This document shows, piece by piece, positions 39,788-53,900 of a stretch of DNA of 64,000 nucleotides. The translations under genes were made by a program, and so were the position numbers. Source of the DNA: Phlebotomus papatasi (Eukaryota > Arthropoda > Insecta > Diptera > Psychodidae); the NCBI RefSeq assembly GCF_024763615.1, contig NW_026604485.1, positions 62,001 to 126,000 of the forward strand. The letters are read 5' to 3'. The notes below the pieces were generated by a model that was not told the DNA's origin, made no database searches, and worked only from the letters and a program-made list of their open reading frames with translations. Position 1 is the stretch's first letter, and every line of letters starts with the position of its first letter.

Positions 39788-39802
39788 TTGATTGTCTTTT
39801 TT
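39788..39802 (+). other. 72-bp deletion at ATTG microhomology
   Basis: TTTGATTG is joined to TCTTTTTTTATTTAATGG. The C2 counterpart has a full interval: TATAATTTAA-to-GGTTTGGTG distances are 330 bp here and 402 bp there (39,481/39,811 against 59,929/60,331). The fused ends share ATTG, as expected for a microhomology-mediated or slippage deletion. Confidence 0.8.
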
Positions 39803-42800
39803 TATTTAATGGTTTGGTGTTTCACACAGGCATTTGATAAATTCTTTGATTGCAATAACCCAGAAAGACTTTTAAGTGATCAAGGGGTCTGTCATTTACA
39901 AAATAAAGGGTCTAATATTTATTGACTTTTTTTTATTTAATGATTTGAAGTTTCACACAGGCATTTGATAAATTCTTTGATTGCAATAACCCAGAAAGAC
40001 TTTTAAGTGATCAAGGGGTCTGTCATTTACAAAATAAAGGATCTAATATTTATTGACTTTTTTTATTTAATGGTTTGGAGTGTCACACAGGCATTTGATA
40101 AATTCTTTGATTGCAATAACCCAGAAAGACTTTTAAGTGATCAAGGGGTCTGTCATTTACAAAATAAAGGATCTAATATTTATTGACTTTTTTTATTTAA
40201 TGATTTGAAGTTTCACACAGGCATTTGATAAATTCTTTAATTGCAATAACGCATAGAGACTTTTAAGTGATCAAGGGGTCTGCCATTTACAAAATAAAGG
40301 ATCTAATATTTATTGACTTTTTTTTATTTAATGATTTGAAGTTTCACACAGGCATTTGATAAATTCATTAATTGCAATAACCCAGAAAGACTTTTAAGTG
40401 ATCAAGGGGTCTGTCATTTACAAAATAAAGGATCTAATATTTATTGACTTTTTTTTATTTAATGATTTGAAGTTTCACACAGGTATTTGATAAATTCTTT
40501 GATTGCAATAACGCATAGAGACTTTTAAGTGATCAAGGGGTCTGTCATTTACAAAATAAAGGATCTAATATTTATTGACTTTTTTTATTTAATGGTTTGG
40601 AGTTTCACACAGGCATTTGATAAATTCTTTGATTGCAATAACCCAGAAAGACTTTTAAGTGATCAAGGGGTCTGTCATTTACAAAATAAAGGATCTAATA
40701 TTTATTGACTTTTTTTATTTAATGGTTTGGAGTTTCACACAGGCATTTGATAAATTCTTTGATTGCAATAACCCAGAAAGACTTTTAAGTGATCAAGGGG
40801 TCTGTCATTTACAAAATAAAGGATCTAATATTTATTGACTTTTTTTATTTAATGGTTTGGAGTTTCACACAGGCATTTGATAAATTCTTTGATTGCAATA
40901 ACCCAGAAAGACTTTTAAGTGATCAAGGGGTCTGCCATTTACAAAATAAAGGATCTAATATTTATTGACTTTTTTTATTTAATGGTTTGGAGTTTCACAC
41001 AGGCATTTGATAAATTCTTTGATTGCAATAACCCAGAAAGACTTTTAAGTGATCAAGGGGTCTGTCATTTACAAAATAAAGGATCTAATATTTATTGACT
41101 TTTTTTATTTAATGGTTTGGAGTTTCACACAGGCATTTGATAAATTCTTTGATTGCAATAACCCAGAAAGACTTTTAAGTGATCAAGGGGTCTGTCATTT
41201 ACAAAATAAAGGATCTAATATTTATTGACTTTTTTTATTTAATGGTTTGGAGTTTCACACAGGCATTTGATAAATTCTTTGATTGCAATAACCCAGAAAG
41301 ACTTTTAAGTGATCAAGGGGTCTGTCATTTACAAAATAAAGGATCTAATATTTATTAACTTTTTATAATTTAATGATTTGAAGTTTCACACAGGCACTTG
41401 ATAAATTCTTTAATTGCAATAACGCATAGAGACTTTTAAGTGATCAAGGGGTCTGTCATTTACAAAATAAAGGATCTAATATTTATTGACTTTTTTTTAT
41501 TTAATGATTTGAAGTTTCACACAGGCATTTGATAAATTCTTTAATTAAAATAACGCATAGAGACTTTTAAGTGATCAAAGGGTCTGTCATTTACAAAATA
41601 AAGAATATAATATTTATTGACTTTTTTTATTTAATGATTTGAAGTTTCACACAGGCATTTGATAAATTCTTTAATTGCAATAACGCATAGAGACTTTTAA
41701 GTGATCAAGGGGTCTGTCATTTACAAAATAAAGGATCTAATATTTATTGACTTTTTTTATTTAATGATTTGAAGTTTCACACAGGCATTTGATAAATTCT
41801 TTAATTGCAATAACGCATAGAGACTTTTAAGTGATCAAGGGGTCTGTCATTTACAAAATAAAGGATCTAATATTTATTGACTTTTTTTTATTTAATGGTT
41901 TGGAGTTTCACACAGGCATTTGATAAATTCTTTAATTGCAATAACCCAGAAAGACTTTTAAGTGATCAAGGGGTCTGTCATTTACAAAATAAAGGATCTA
42001 ATATTTATTGACTTTTTATAATTTAATGATTTGAAGTTTCACACAGGCACTTGATAAATTCTTTAATTGCAATAACGCATAGAGACTTTTAAGTGATCAA
42101 GGGGTCTGTCATTTACAAAATAAAGGATCTAATATTTATTGACTTTTTTTTATTTAATGATTTGAAGTTTCACACAGGCATTTGATAAATTCTTTAATTA
42201 AAATAACGCATAGAGACTTTTAAGTGATCAAGGGGTCTGTCATTTACAAAATAAAGGATCTAATTTTTATTGACTTTTTTTTATTTAATGATTTGAAGTT
42301 TCACACTGGCATTTGATAAATTCTTTAATTGCAATAACGCATAGAGACTTTTAAGTGATGAAGGGGTCTGTCATTTACAAAATAAAGGATCTAATATTTA
42401 TTGACTTTTTTTTATTTAATGATTTGAAGTTTCACACAGGCATTTGATAAATTCTTTAATTAAAATAACGCATAGAGACTTTTAAGTGATCAAAGGGTCT
42501 GTCATTTACAAAATAAAGGATATAATATTTATTGACTTTTTTTTTATTTAATGACTTCAAGTTTCACACAGGCATTTGATAAATTCTTTAATTGCAATAA
42601 CCCAGAAAGACTTTTTTTAAGTGATCAAGGGGTCTGTCATTTACAAAATAAAGAGTCTGATTTTTATTTTTTTTTTACTTTATGGTTTAGAGTTTCACAC
42701 AGGCATTTGATAAATTCTTTGATTGCAATAACCCAGAAAGACTTTTAAGTGATCAAGGGGTCTGCCATTTACAAAATAAAGGATCTAATATTTATTGACT

Positions 42801-42880
42801 TTTTTTATTTAATGGTTTGGAGTTTCACACAGGCATTTGATAAATTCTTTGATTGCAATAACCCAGAAAGACTTTTAAGT

Positions 42881-45800
42881 GATCAAGGGATCTGTCATTT
42901 GCAAAATAAAGGATCTAATATTTATTGACTTTTTTTATTTAATGATTTGAAGTTTCACACAGGCATTTGATAAATTCTTTAATTGCAATAACCCAGAAAG
43001 ACTTTTAAGTGATCAAGGGATCTGTCATTTGCAAAATAAAGGATCTAATATTTATTGACTTTTTTTATTTAATGGTTTGGAGTTTCACACAGGCATTTGA
43101 TAAATTCTTTAATTGCAATAACCCAGAAAGACTTTTAAGTGATCAAGGGGTCTGTCATTTGCAAAATAAAGGATCTAATATTTATTGACTTTTTTACTTA
43201 ATGGTTGGGAGTTTCACACAGGCATTTGATAAATTCTTTGATTGCAATAACCCAGAAAGACTTTTAAGTGATCAAGGGATCTGTCATTTGCAAAATAAAG
43301 GATCTAATATTTATTGACTTTTTTTATTTAATGGTTTGGAGTTTCACACAGGCATTTGATAAATTCTTTAATTGCAATAACCCAGAAAGACTTTTAAGTG
43401 ATCAAGGGATCTGTCATTTGCAAAATAAAGGATCTAATATTTATTGACTTTTTTTATTTAATGATTTGAAGTTTCACACAGGCATTTGATAAATTCTCTA
43501 ATTGCAATAACCCAGAAAGACTTTTAAGTGATCAAGGGGTCTGTCATTTACAAAATAAAGGGTCTAATATTTATTGACTTTTTTTTATTTAATGATTTGA
43601 AGTTTCACACAGGCATTTGATAAATTCTTTAATTGCAATAACCCAGAAAGACTTTTAAGTGATCAAGGGATCTGTCATTTGCAAAATAAAGGATCTAATA
43701 TTTATTGACTTTTTTTATTTAATGGTTTGGAGTTTCACACAGGCATTTGATAAATTCTTTAATTGCAATAACCCAGAAAGACTTTTAAGTGATCAAGGGG
43801 TCTGTCATTTACAAAATAAAGGATCTAATATTTATTGACTTTTTTACTTAATGGTTGGGAGTTTCACACAGGCATTTGATAAATTCTTTGATTGCAATAA
43901 CCCAGAAAGACTTTTAAGTGATCAAGGGATCTGTCATTTGCAAAATAAAGGATCTAATATTTATTGACTTTTTTTATTTAATGGTTTGGAGTTTCACACA
44001 GGCATTTGATAAATTCTTTGATTGCAATAACCCAGAAAGACTTTTAAGTGATCAAGGGGTCTGTCATTTACAAAATAAAGGGTCTAATATTTATTGACTT
44101 TTTTTTATTTAATGATTTGAAGTTTCACACAGGCATTTGATAAATTCTTTAATTGCAATAACCCAGAAAGACTTTTAAGTGATCAAGGGATCTGTCATTT
44201 GCAAAATAAAGGATCTAATATTTATTGACTTTTTTTATTTAATGGTTTGGAGTTTCACACAGGCATTTGATAAATTCTTTAATTGCAATAACCCAGAAAG
44301 ACTTTTAAGTGATCAAGGGGTCTGTCATTTACAAAATAAAGGATCTAATATTTATTGACTTTTTTACTTAATGGTTGGGAGTTTCACACAGGCATTTGAT
44401 AAATTCTTTGATTGCAATAACCCAGAAAGACTTTTAAGTGATCAAGGGATCTGTCATTTGCAAAATAAAGGATCTAATATTTATTGACTTTTTTTATTTA
44501 ATGGTTTGGAGTTTCACACAGGCATTTGATAAATTCTTTGATTGCAATAACCCAGAAAGACTTTTAAGTGATCAAGGGATCTGTCATTTGCAAAATAAAG
44601 GATCTAATATTTATTGACTTTTTTTATTTAATGATTTGAAGTTTCACACAGGCATTTGATAAATTCTTTAATTGCAATAACCCAGAAAGACTTTTAAGTG
44701 ATCAAGGGGTCTGTCATTTACAAAATAAAGGGTCTAATATTTATTGACTTTTTTTTATTTAATGATTTGAAGTTTCACACAGGCATTTGATAAATTCTTT
44801 AATTGCAATAACCCAGAAAGACTTTTAAGTGATCAAGGGGTCTGTCATTTACAAAATAAAGGATCTAATATTTATTGACTTTTTTTTATTTAATGATTTG
44901 AAGTTTCACACAGGCATTTGATAAATTCTTTAATTGCAATAACCCAGAAAGACTTTTAAGTGATCAAGGGGTCTGTCATTTACAAAATAAAGGATCTAAT
45001 ATTTATTGACTTTTTTTATTTAATGATTTGAAGTTTCACACAGGCATTTGATAAATTCTTTGATTGCAATAACGCATAGAGACTTTTTTAAGTGATCAAG
45101 GGGTCTGTCATTTACAAAATAAAGGATCTGATTTTTATTGATTTTTTTTTATTTAATGGTTTGGAGTTTCACACAGGCATTTGATAAATTCTTTAATTGC
45201 AATAACCCAGAAAGACTTTTAAGTGATCAAGGGGTCTCTCATTTACAAAATAAAGGATCTAATATTTATTGACTTTTTTTATTTAATGGTTTGGAGTTTC
45301 ACACAGGCATTTGATAAATTATTTGATTGCAATAACCCAGAAAGACTTTTAAGTGATCAAGGGGTCTGTCATTTACAAAATAAAGGATCTAATATTTATT
45401 GTCTTTTTTTATTTAATGGTTTGGAGTTTCACACAGGCATTTGATAAATTCTTTGATTGCAATAACCCAGAAAGACTTTTAAGTGATCAAGGGGTCTGTC
45501 ATTTACAAAATAAAGGGTCTAATATTTATTGACTTTTTTTTATTTAATGATTTGAAGTTTCACACAGGCATTTGATAAATTCTTTGATTGCAATAACCCA
45601 GAAAGACTTTTAAGTGATCAAGGGGTCTGTCATTTACAAAATAAAGGATCTAATATTTATTGACTTTTTTACTTAATGGTTGGGAGTTTCACACAGGCAT
45701 TTGATAAATTCTTTGATTGCAATAACCCAGAAAGACTTTTAAGTGATCAAGGGGTCTGTCATTTACAAAATAAAGGATCTAATATTTATTGACTTTTTTT

Positions 45801-48800
45801 TATTTAATGATTTGAAGTTTCACACAAGCATTTGATAAATTCTTTAATTGCAATAACCCAGAAAGACTTTTAAGTGATCAAGGGGTCTGTCATTTACAAA
45901 ATAAAGGGTCTAATATTTATTGACTTTTTTTTATTTAATGATTTGAAGTTTCACACAGGCATTTGATAAATTCTTTAATTGCAATAACCCAGAAAGACTT
46001 TTAAGTGATCAAGGGATCTGTCATTTGCAAAATAAAGGATCTAATATTTATTCACTTTTTTTATTTAATGGTTTGGAGTTTCACACAGGCATTTGATAAA
46101 TTCTTTAATTGCAATAACCCAGAAAGACTTTTAAGTGATCAAGGGGTCTGTCATTTACAAAATAAAGGATCTAATATTTATTGACTTTTTTACTTAATGG
46201 TTGGGAGTTTCACACAGGCATTTGATAAATTCTTTGATTGCAATAACCCAGAAAGACTTTTAAGTGATCAAGGGATCTGTCATTTGCAAAATAAAGGATC
46301 TAATATTTATTGACTTTTTTTATTTAATGGTTTGGAGTTTCACACAGGCATTTGATAAATTCTTTGATTGCAATAACCCAGAAAGACTTTTAAGTGATCA
46401 AGGGGTCTGTCATTTACAAAATAAAGGATCTAATATTTATTGTCTTTTTTTATTTAATGGTTTGGAGTTTCACACAGGCATTTGATAAATTCTTTGATTG
46501 CAATAACCCAGAAAGACTTTTAAGTGATCAAGGGGTCTGTCATTTACAAAATAAAGGGTCTAATATTTATTGACTTTTTTTTATTTAATGATTTGAAGTT
46601 TCACACAGGCATTTGATAAATTCTTTAATTGCAATAACCCAGAAAGACTTTTAAGTGATCAAGGGATCTGTCATTTGCAAAATAAAGGATCTAATATTTA
46701 TTGACTTTTTTTATTTAATGGTTTGGAGTTTCACACAGGCATTTGATAAATTCTTTAATTGCAATAACCCAGAAAGACTTTTAAGTGATCAAGGGGTCTG
46801 TCATTTACAAAATAAAGGATCTAATATTTATTGACTTTTTTACTTAATGGTTGGGAGTTTCACACAGGCATTTGATAAATTCTTTGATTGCAATAACCCA
46901 GAAAGACTTTTAAGTGATCAAGGGATCTGTCATTTGCAAAATAAAGGATCTAATATTTATTGACTTTTTTTATTTAATGATTTGAAGTTTCACACAGGCA
47001 TTTGATAAATTCTTTAATTGCAATAACCCAGAAAGACTTTTAAGTGATCAAGGGGTCTGTCATTTACAAAATAAAGGGTCTAATATTTATTGACTTTTTT
47101 TTATTTAATGATTTGAAGTTTCACACAGGCATTTGATAAATTCTTTAATTGCAATAACCCAGAAAGACTTTTAAGTGATCAAGGGGTCTGTCATTTACAA
47201 AATAAAGGATCTAATATTTATTGACTTTTTTTTATTTAATGGTTTGGAGTTTCACACAGGCATTTGATAAATTCTTTAATTGCAATAACGCATAGAGACT
47301 TTTAAGTGATCAAGGGGTCTGTCATTTACAAAATAAAGGATCTAATATTTATTGACTTTTTTTTATTTAATGATTTGAAGTTTCACACAGGCATTTGATA
47401 AATTCTTTAATTGCAATAACCCAGAAAGACTTTTAAGTGATCAAGGGGTCTGTCATTTACAAAATAAAGGATCTAATATTTATTGACTTTTTTTATTTAA
47501 TGATTTGAAGTTTCACACAGGCATTTGATAAATTCTTTGATTGCAATAACGCATAGAGACTTTTTTAAGTGATCAAGGGGTCTGTCATTTACAAAATAAA
47601 GGATCTGATTTATATTGATTTTTTTTATTTAATGATTTGAAGTTTCACACAGGCATTTGATAAATTCTTTAATTGCAATAACCCAGAAAGACTTTTAAGT
47701 GATCAAGGGGTCTCTCATTTACAAAATAAAGGATCTAATATTTATTGACTTTTTTTATTTAATGGTTTGGAGTTTCACACAGGCATTTGATAAATTCTTT
47801 GATTGCAATAACCCAGAAAGACTTTTAAGTGATCAAGGGGTCTGTCATTTACAAAATAAAGGATCTAATATTTATTGTCTTTTTTTATTTAATGGTTTGG
47901 AGTTTCACACAGGCATTTGATAAATTCTTTAATTGCAATAACCCAGAAAGACTTTTAAGTGATCAAGGGGTCTCTCATTTACAAAATAAAGGATCTAATA
48001 TTTATTGACTTTTTTCTATTTAATGGTTTGGAGTTTCACACAGGCATTTGATAAATTCTTTAATTGCAATAACGCATAGAGACTTTTAAGTGATCAAGGG
48101 GTCTGTCATTTACAAAATAAAGGATCTAATATTTATTGACTTTTTTTATTTAATGGTTTGGAGTTTCACACAGGCATTTGATAAATTCTTTGATTGCAAT
48201 AACCCAGAAAGACTTTTAAGTGATCAAGGGGTCTGTCATTTACAAAATAAAGGGTCTAATATTTATTGACTTTTTTTTATTTAATGATTTGAAGTTTCAC
48301 ACAGGCATTTGATAAATTCTTTGATTGCAATAACCCAGAAAGACTTTTAAGTGATCAAGGGGTCTGTCATTTACAAAATAAAGGATCTAATATTTATTGA
48401 CTTTTTTTTATTTAATGATTTGAAGTTTCACACAGGTATTTGATAAATTCTTTAATTGCAATAACGCATAGAGACTTTTAAGTGATCAAGGGGTCTGTCA
48501 TTTACAAAATAAAGGATCTAATATTTATTGACTTTTTTATTTAATGGTTTGGAGTTTCACACAGGCATTTGATAAATTCTTTAATTAAAATAACGCATAG
48601 AGACTTTTAAGTGATCAAGGGGTCTGTCATTTACAAAATAAAGGATCTAATATTTATTGACTTTTTTTATTTAATGGTTTGGAGTTTCACACAGGCATTT
48701 GATAAATTCTTTGATTGCAATAACCCAGAAAGACTTTTAAGTGATCAAGGGGTCTGTCATTTACAAAATAAAGGATCTAATATTTATTGACTTTTTTTTA

Positions 48801-50579
48801 TTTAATGATTTGAAGTTTCACACAGGTATTTGATAAATTCCTTAATTGCAATAACGCATAGAGACTTTTAAGTGATCAAGGGGTCTGTCATTTACAAAAT
48901 AAAGGATCTAATATTTATTGACTTTTTTTATTTAATGGTTTGGAGTTTCACACAGGCATTTGATAAATTCTTTGATTGCAATAACCCAGAAAGACTTTTA
49001 AGTGATCAAGAGGTCTGTCATTTACAAAATAAAGGATCTAATATTTATTGACTTTTTTATTTAATGGTTTGGAGTTTCACACAGGCATTTGATAAATTCT
49101 TTGATTGCAATAACCCAGAAAGACTTATAAGTGATCAAGGGGTCTGTCATTTACAAAATAAAGGATCTAATATTTATTGACTTTTTTTTATTTAATGGTT
49201 TGGAGTTTCACACAGGCATTTGATAAATTCTTTAATTGCAATAACCCAGAAAGACTTTTAAGTGATCAAGGGGTCTGTCATTTACAAAATAAAGGATCTA
49301 ATATTTATTGACTTTTTTTATTTAATGGTTTGGAGTTTCACACAGGCATTTGATAAATTCTTTGATTGCAATAACCCAGAAAGACTTTTAAGTGATCAAG
49401 GGGTCTCTCATTTACAAAATAAAGGATCTAATATTTATTGACTTTTTTTATTTAATGGTTTGGAGTTTCACACAGGCATTTGATAAATTCTTTGATTGCA
49501 ATAACCCAGAAAGACTTTTAAGTGATCAAGGGGTCTGTCATTTACAAAATAAAGGATCTAATATTTATTGTCTTTTTTTATTTAATGGTTTGGAGTTTCA
49601 CACAGGCATTTGATAAATTCTTTAATTGCAATAACCCAGAAAGACTTTTAAGTGATCAAGGGGTCTCTCATTTACAAAATAAAGGATCTAATATTTATTG
49701 ACTTTTTTCTATTTAATGGTTTGGAGTTTCACACAGGCATTTGATAAATTCTTTAATTGCAATAACGCATAGAGACTTTTAAGTGATCAAGGGGTCTGTC
49801 ATTTACAAAATAAAGGATCTAATATTTATTGACTTTTTTTTATTTAATGGTTTGGAGTTTCACACAGGCATTTGATAAATTCTTTAATTGCAATAACCCA
49901 GAAAGACTTTTAAGTGATCAAGGGGTCTGTCATTTACAAAATAAAGGATCTAATATTTATTGACTTTTTTTATTTAATGGTTTGGAGTTTCACACAGGCA
50001 TTTGATAAATTCTTTGATTGCAATAACCCAGAAAGACTTTTAAGTGATCAAGGGGTCTGTCATTTACAAAATAAAGGATCTAATATTTATTGACTTTTTT
50101 TTATTTAATTGTTTGGAGTTTCACACAGGCATTTGATAAATTCTTTAATTGCAATAACGCATAGAGACTTTTAAGTGATCAAGGGGTCTGTCATTTACAA
50201 AATAAAGGATCTAATATTTATTGACTTTTTTTATTTAATGGTTTGGAGTTTCACACAGGCATTTGATAAATTCTTTGATTGCAATAACCCAGAAAGACTT
50301 TTAAGTGATCAAGGGGTCTGTCATTTACAAAATAAAGGATCTAATATTTTTTGACTTTTTTTATTTAATGGTTTGGAGTTTCACACAGGCATTTGATAAA
50401 TTCTTTGATTGCAATAACCCAGAAAGACTTTTAAGTGATCAAGGGGTCTTTTTTTATTTAATGGTTTGGAGTTTCACACAGGCATTTGATGCAATCATTT
50501 ACAAAATAAAGGATCTAATATTTATTGACTTTTTTTTATTTAATGGTTTGGAGTTTCACACAGGCATTTGATAAATTCT
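42881..50579 (+). repeat. Block A2, second copy of A
   Basis: Pairs with A1 at offsets of 26,720, 26,850, 26,719 and then 25,809 bp, each step being a gain or loss of whole monomers. HOR landmarks are at 43197, 43847, 44367, about 45,668, 46193 and 46843. Private A markers are present: TAAATTATTTG at 45,314, CACACAAGC at 45,821, TTATTCAC at about 46,049, CAAGAGGTC at about 49,008 and AAGACTTATAAG at 49,120. A segment of about 650 bp (around 49.39-50.04 kb, restarting from a GTCTCTCATT monomer) is extra compared with A1. Private changes here include TTCTCTAATTG (about 43,494) and TTTAATTGTTTGG (about 50,105). Confidence 0.82.
50440..50505 (+). other. Rearranged monomer near the A2/B3 junction
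   Basis: AAGGGGTCT is followed by a partial monomer starting in the T run (TTTTTTATTTAATGG) and ending GGCATTTGATG. That joins GCAATCATTTACAAAATAAAGG, which completes the interrupted first monomer. An incomplete unit of about 40 bp is thus inserted into GTCTGTCATT. The interruption removes stop codons and makes the longest open frame in the window (88 codons), which is a by-product and not evidence of a gene. Confidence 0.78.
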
Positions 50580-50905
50580 TTGATTGCAATAACGCATAGA
50601 GACTTTTTTAAGTGATCAAGGGGTCTGTCATTTACAAAATAAAGGATCTGATTTTTATTGATTTTTTTTTATTTAATGGTTTGGAGTTTCACACAGGCAT
50701 TGGATAAATTCTTTAATTGCAATAACCCAGAAAGACTTTTAAGTGATCAAGGGGTCTCTCATTTACAAAATAAAGGATCTAATATTTATTGACTTTTTTT
50801 TATTTAATGGTTTGGAGTTTCACACAGGCATTTGATAAATTCTTTGATTGCAATAACCCAGAAAGACTTTTAAGTGATCAAGGGGTCTGTCATTTACAAA
50901 ATAAA

Positions 50906-50922
50906 GGATCTAGCAATAAATA
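50906..50922 (+). other. 7-bp insertion private to B3
   Basis: GGATCTAATATTTATTG reads GGATCTA-GCAATAA-ATATTTATTG. The B2/B3 offset changes from 19,439 to 19,446 across this site, confirming +7 bp. The inserted GCAATAA is present in the monomer itself (TTGCAATAACC), so it may be templated. Confidence 0.8.
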
Positions 50923-53900
50923 TTTATTGTCTTTTTTTATTTAATGGTTTGGAGTTTCACACAGGCATTTGATAAATTCTTTGATTGCAATAACCCAGAA
51001 AGACTTTTAAGTGATCAAGGGGTCTGTCATTTACAAAATAAAGGATCTAATATTTATTGACTTTTTTTTATTTAATGATTTGAAGTTTCACACAGGCATT
51101 TGATAAATTCTTTGATTGCAATAACCCAGAAAGACTTTTAAGTGATCAAGGGGTCTGTCATTTACAAAATAAAGGATCTAATATTAATTGACTTTTTTAT
51201 TTAATGGTTTGGAATGTCACACAGTCATTTGATAAATTCTTTAATTGCAATAACCCAGAAAGACTTTTAAGTGATCAAGGGGTCTGTCATTTACAAAATA
51301 AAGGATCTAATATTTATTGACTTTTTTTTATTTAATGATTTGAAGTTTCACACAGGCATTTGATAAATTCTTTAATTGCAATAACGCATAGAGACTTTTA
51401 AGTGATCAAGGGGTCTGTCATTTACAAAATAAAGGATCTAATATTTATTGACTTTTTTTTATTTAATGATTTGAAGTTTCACACAGGCATTTGATAAATT
51501 CTTTAATTGCAATAACCCAGAAAGACTTTTAAGTGATCAAGGGGTCTGTCATTTACAAAATAAAGGATCTAATATTTATTGACTTTTTTTATTTAATGAT
51601 TTGAAGTTTCACACAGGTATTTGATAAATTCTTTAATTGCAATAACGCATAGAGACTTTTAAGTGATCAAGGGGTCTGTCATTTACAAAATAAAGGATCT
51701 AATATTTATTGACTTTTTTTATTTAATGGTTTGGAGTTTCACACAGGCATTTGATAAATTCTTTGCTTGCAATAACACAGAAGGACTTTTAAGTGATCAA
51801 GGGGTCTGTCATTTACAAAATAAAGGATTTAATATTTATTGACTTTTTTTATTTAATGGTTTGGAGTTTCACACAGGCATTTGATAAATTCTTTGATTGC
51901 AATAACCCAGAAAGACTTTTAAGTGATCAAGGGGTCTGTCATTTACAAAATAAAGGATCTAATATTTATTGACTTTTTTTATTTAATGATTTGAAGTTTC
52001 ACACAGGCATTTGATAAATTCTTTGATTGCAATAACGCATAGAGACTTTTTTAAGTGATCAAGGGGTCTGTCATTTACAAAATAAAGGATCTGATTTTTA
52101 TTGATTTTTTTTTATTTAATGGTTTGGAGTTTCACACAGGCATTTGATAAATTCTTTAATTGCAATAACCCAGAAAGACTTTTAAGTGATCAAGGGGTCT
52201 CTCATTTACAAAATAAAGGATCTAATATTTATTGACTTTTTTCTATTTAATGGTTTGGAGTTTCACACAGGCATTTGATAAATTCTTTAATTGCAATAAC
52301 GCATAGAGACTTTTAAGTGATCAAGGGGTCTGTCATTTACAAAATAAAGGATCTAATATTTATTGACTTTTTTTATTTAATGGTTTGGAGTTTCACACAG
52401 GCATTTGGTAAATTCTTTGATTGCAATAACCCAGAAAGACTTTTAAGTGATCAAGGGGTCTGTCATTTACAAAATAAAGGATCTAATATTTATTGACTTT
52501 TTTTTATTTAATGGTTTGGAGTTTCACACAGGCATTTGATAAATTCTTTGATTGCAATAACCCAGAAAGACTTTTAAGTGATCAAGGGGTCTGTCATTTA
52601 CAAAATAAAGGGTCTAATATTTATTGACTTTTTTTATTTAATGATTTGAAGTTTCACACAGGCATTTGATAAATTCTTTAATTGCAATAACCCAGAAAGA
52701 CTTTTAAGTGATCAAGGGGTCTGTCATTTACAAAATAAAGGATCTAATATTTATTGACTTTTTTTATTTAATGATTTGAAGTTTCACACAGACATTTGAT
52801 AAATTCTTTAATTAAAATAACGCATAGAGACTTTTAAGTGATCAAGGGGTCTGTCATTTACAAAATAAAGGATTTAATATTTATTGACTTTTTTTTATTT
52901 AATGATTTGAAGGTTCACACAGGCATTTGATAAATTCTTTAATTGCAATAACCCAGAAAGACTTTTAAGTGATCAAGGGGTCTGTCATTTACAAAATAAA
53001 GGATCTAATATTTATTGACTTTTTTTTATTTAATGATTTGAAGTTTCACACAGGTATTTGATAAATTCTTTAATTGCAATAACGCATAGAGACTTTTAAG
53101 TGATCAAGGGGTCTGTCATTTACAAAATAAAGGATCTAATATTTATTGACTTTTTTATTTAATGGTTTGGAGTTTCACACAGGCATTTGATAAATTCTTT
53201 AATTAAAATAACGCATAGAGACTTTTAAGTGATCAAGGGGTCTGTCATTTACAAAATAAAGGATCTAATATTTATTGACTTTTTTTATTTAATGGTTTGG
53301 AGTTTCACACAGGCATTTGATAAATTCTTTGATTGCAATAACCCAGAAAGACTTTTAAGTGATCAAGGGGTCTGTCATTTACAAAATAAAGGATCTAATA
53401 TTTATTGACTTTTTTTTTTATTTAATGGTTTGGAGTTTCACACAGGCATTTGATAAATTCTTTAATTGCAATAACGCATAGAGACTTTTAAGTGATCAAG
53501 GGGTCTGTCATTTACAAAATAAAGGATCTAATATTTATTGACTTTTTTTTATTTAATGATTTGAAGTTTCACACAGGTATTTGATAAATTCCTTAATTGC
53601 AATAACGCATAGAGACTTTTAAGTGATCAAGGGGTCTGTCATTTACAAAATAAAGGATCTAATATTTATTGACTTTTTTTATTTAATGGTTTGGAGTTTC
53701 ACACAGGCATTTGATAAATTCTTTGATTGCAATAACCCAGAAAGACTTTTAAGTGATCAAGGGGTCTGTCATTTACAAAATAAAGGATCTAATATTTATT
53801 GACTTTTTTATTTAATGGTTTGGAGTTTCACACAGGCATTTGATAAATTCTTTAATTGCAATAACCCAGAAAGACTTTTAAGTGATCAAGGGGTCTGTCA

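Larger units (their letters stand above)
36751..42880 (+). repeat. Block C1
   Basis: Defined by monomers with TGATTAAAATAACG (36,751), CACACTGGC (about 36,860), GGATATAAT, and an unusual ATGACTTCAAG monomer followed by one with ACTTTATGGTTTAGAG. These recur in C2 at 59,059 onward. Further C markers are CTTTTTATAATTTAATG with GGCACTTG (39,481; about 41,361; about 42,011) and GTGATGAAGG (42,355), the latter matching C2 at an offset of exactly 20,260. The block includes an internal 1,566-bp duplication and a strongly scrambled zone at 38.6-39.8 kb. The right boundary is where GGGATCT/TTTGCAAA monomers resume. Confidence 0.8.

Noticed and set aside
50305..50571. Longest open frame, 88 codons
   Set aside because: Produced by the partial-monomer insertion at about 50,450; the translation repeats the same fragments seen in the shorter frames.
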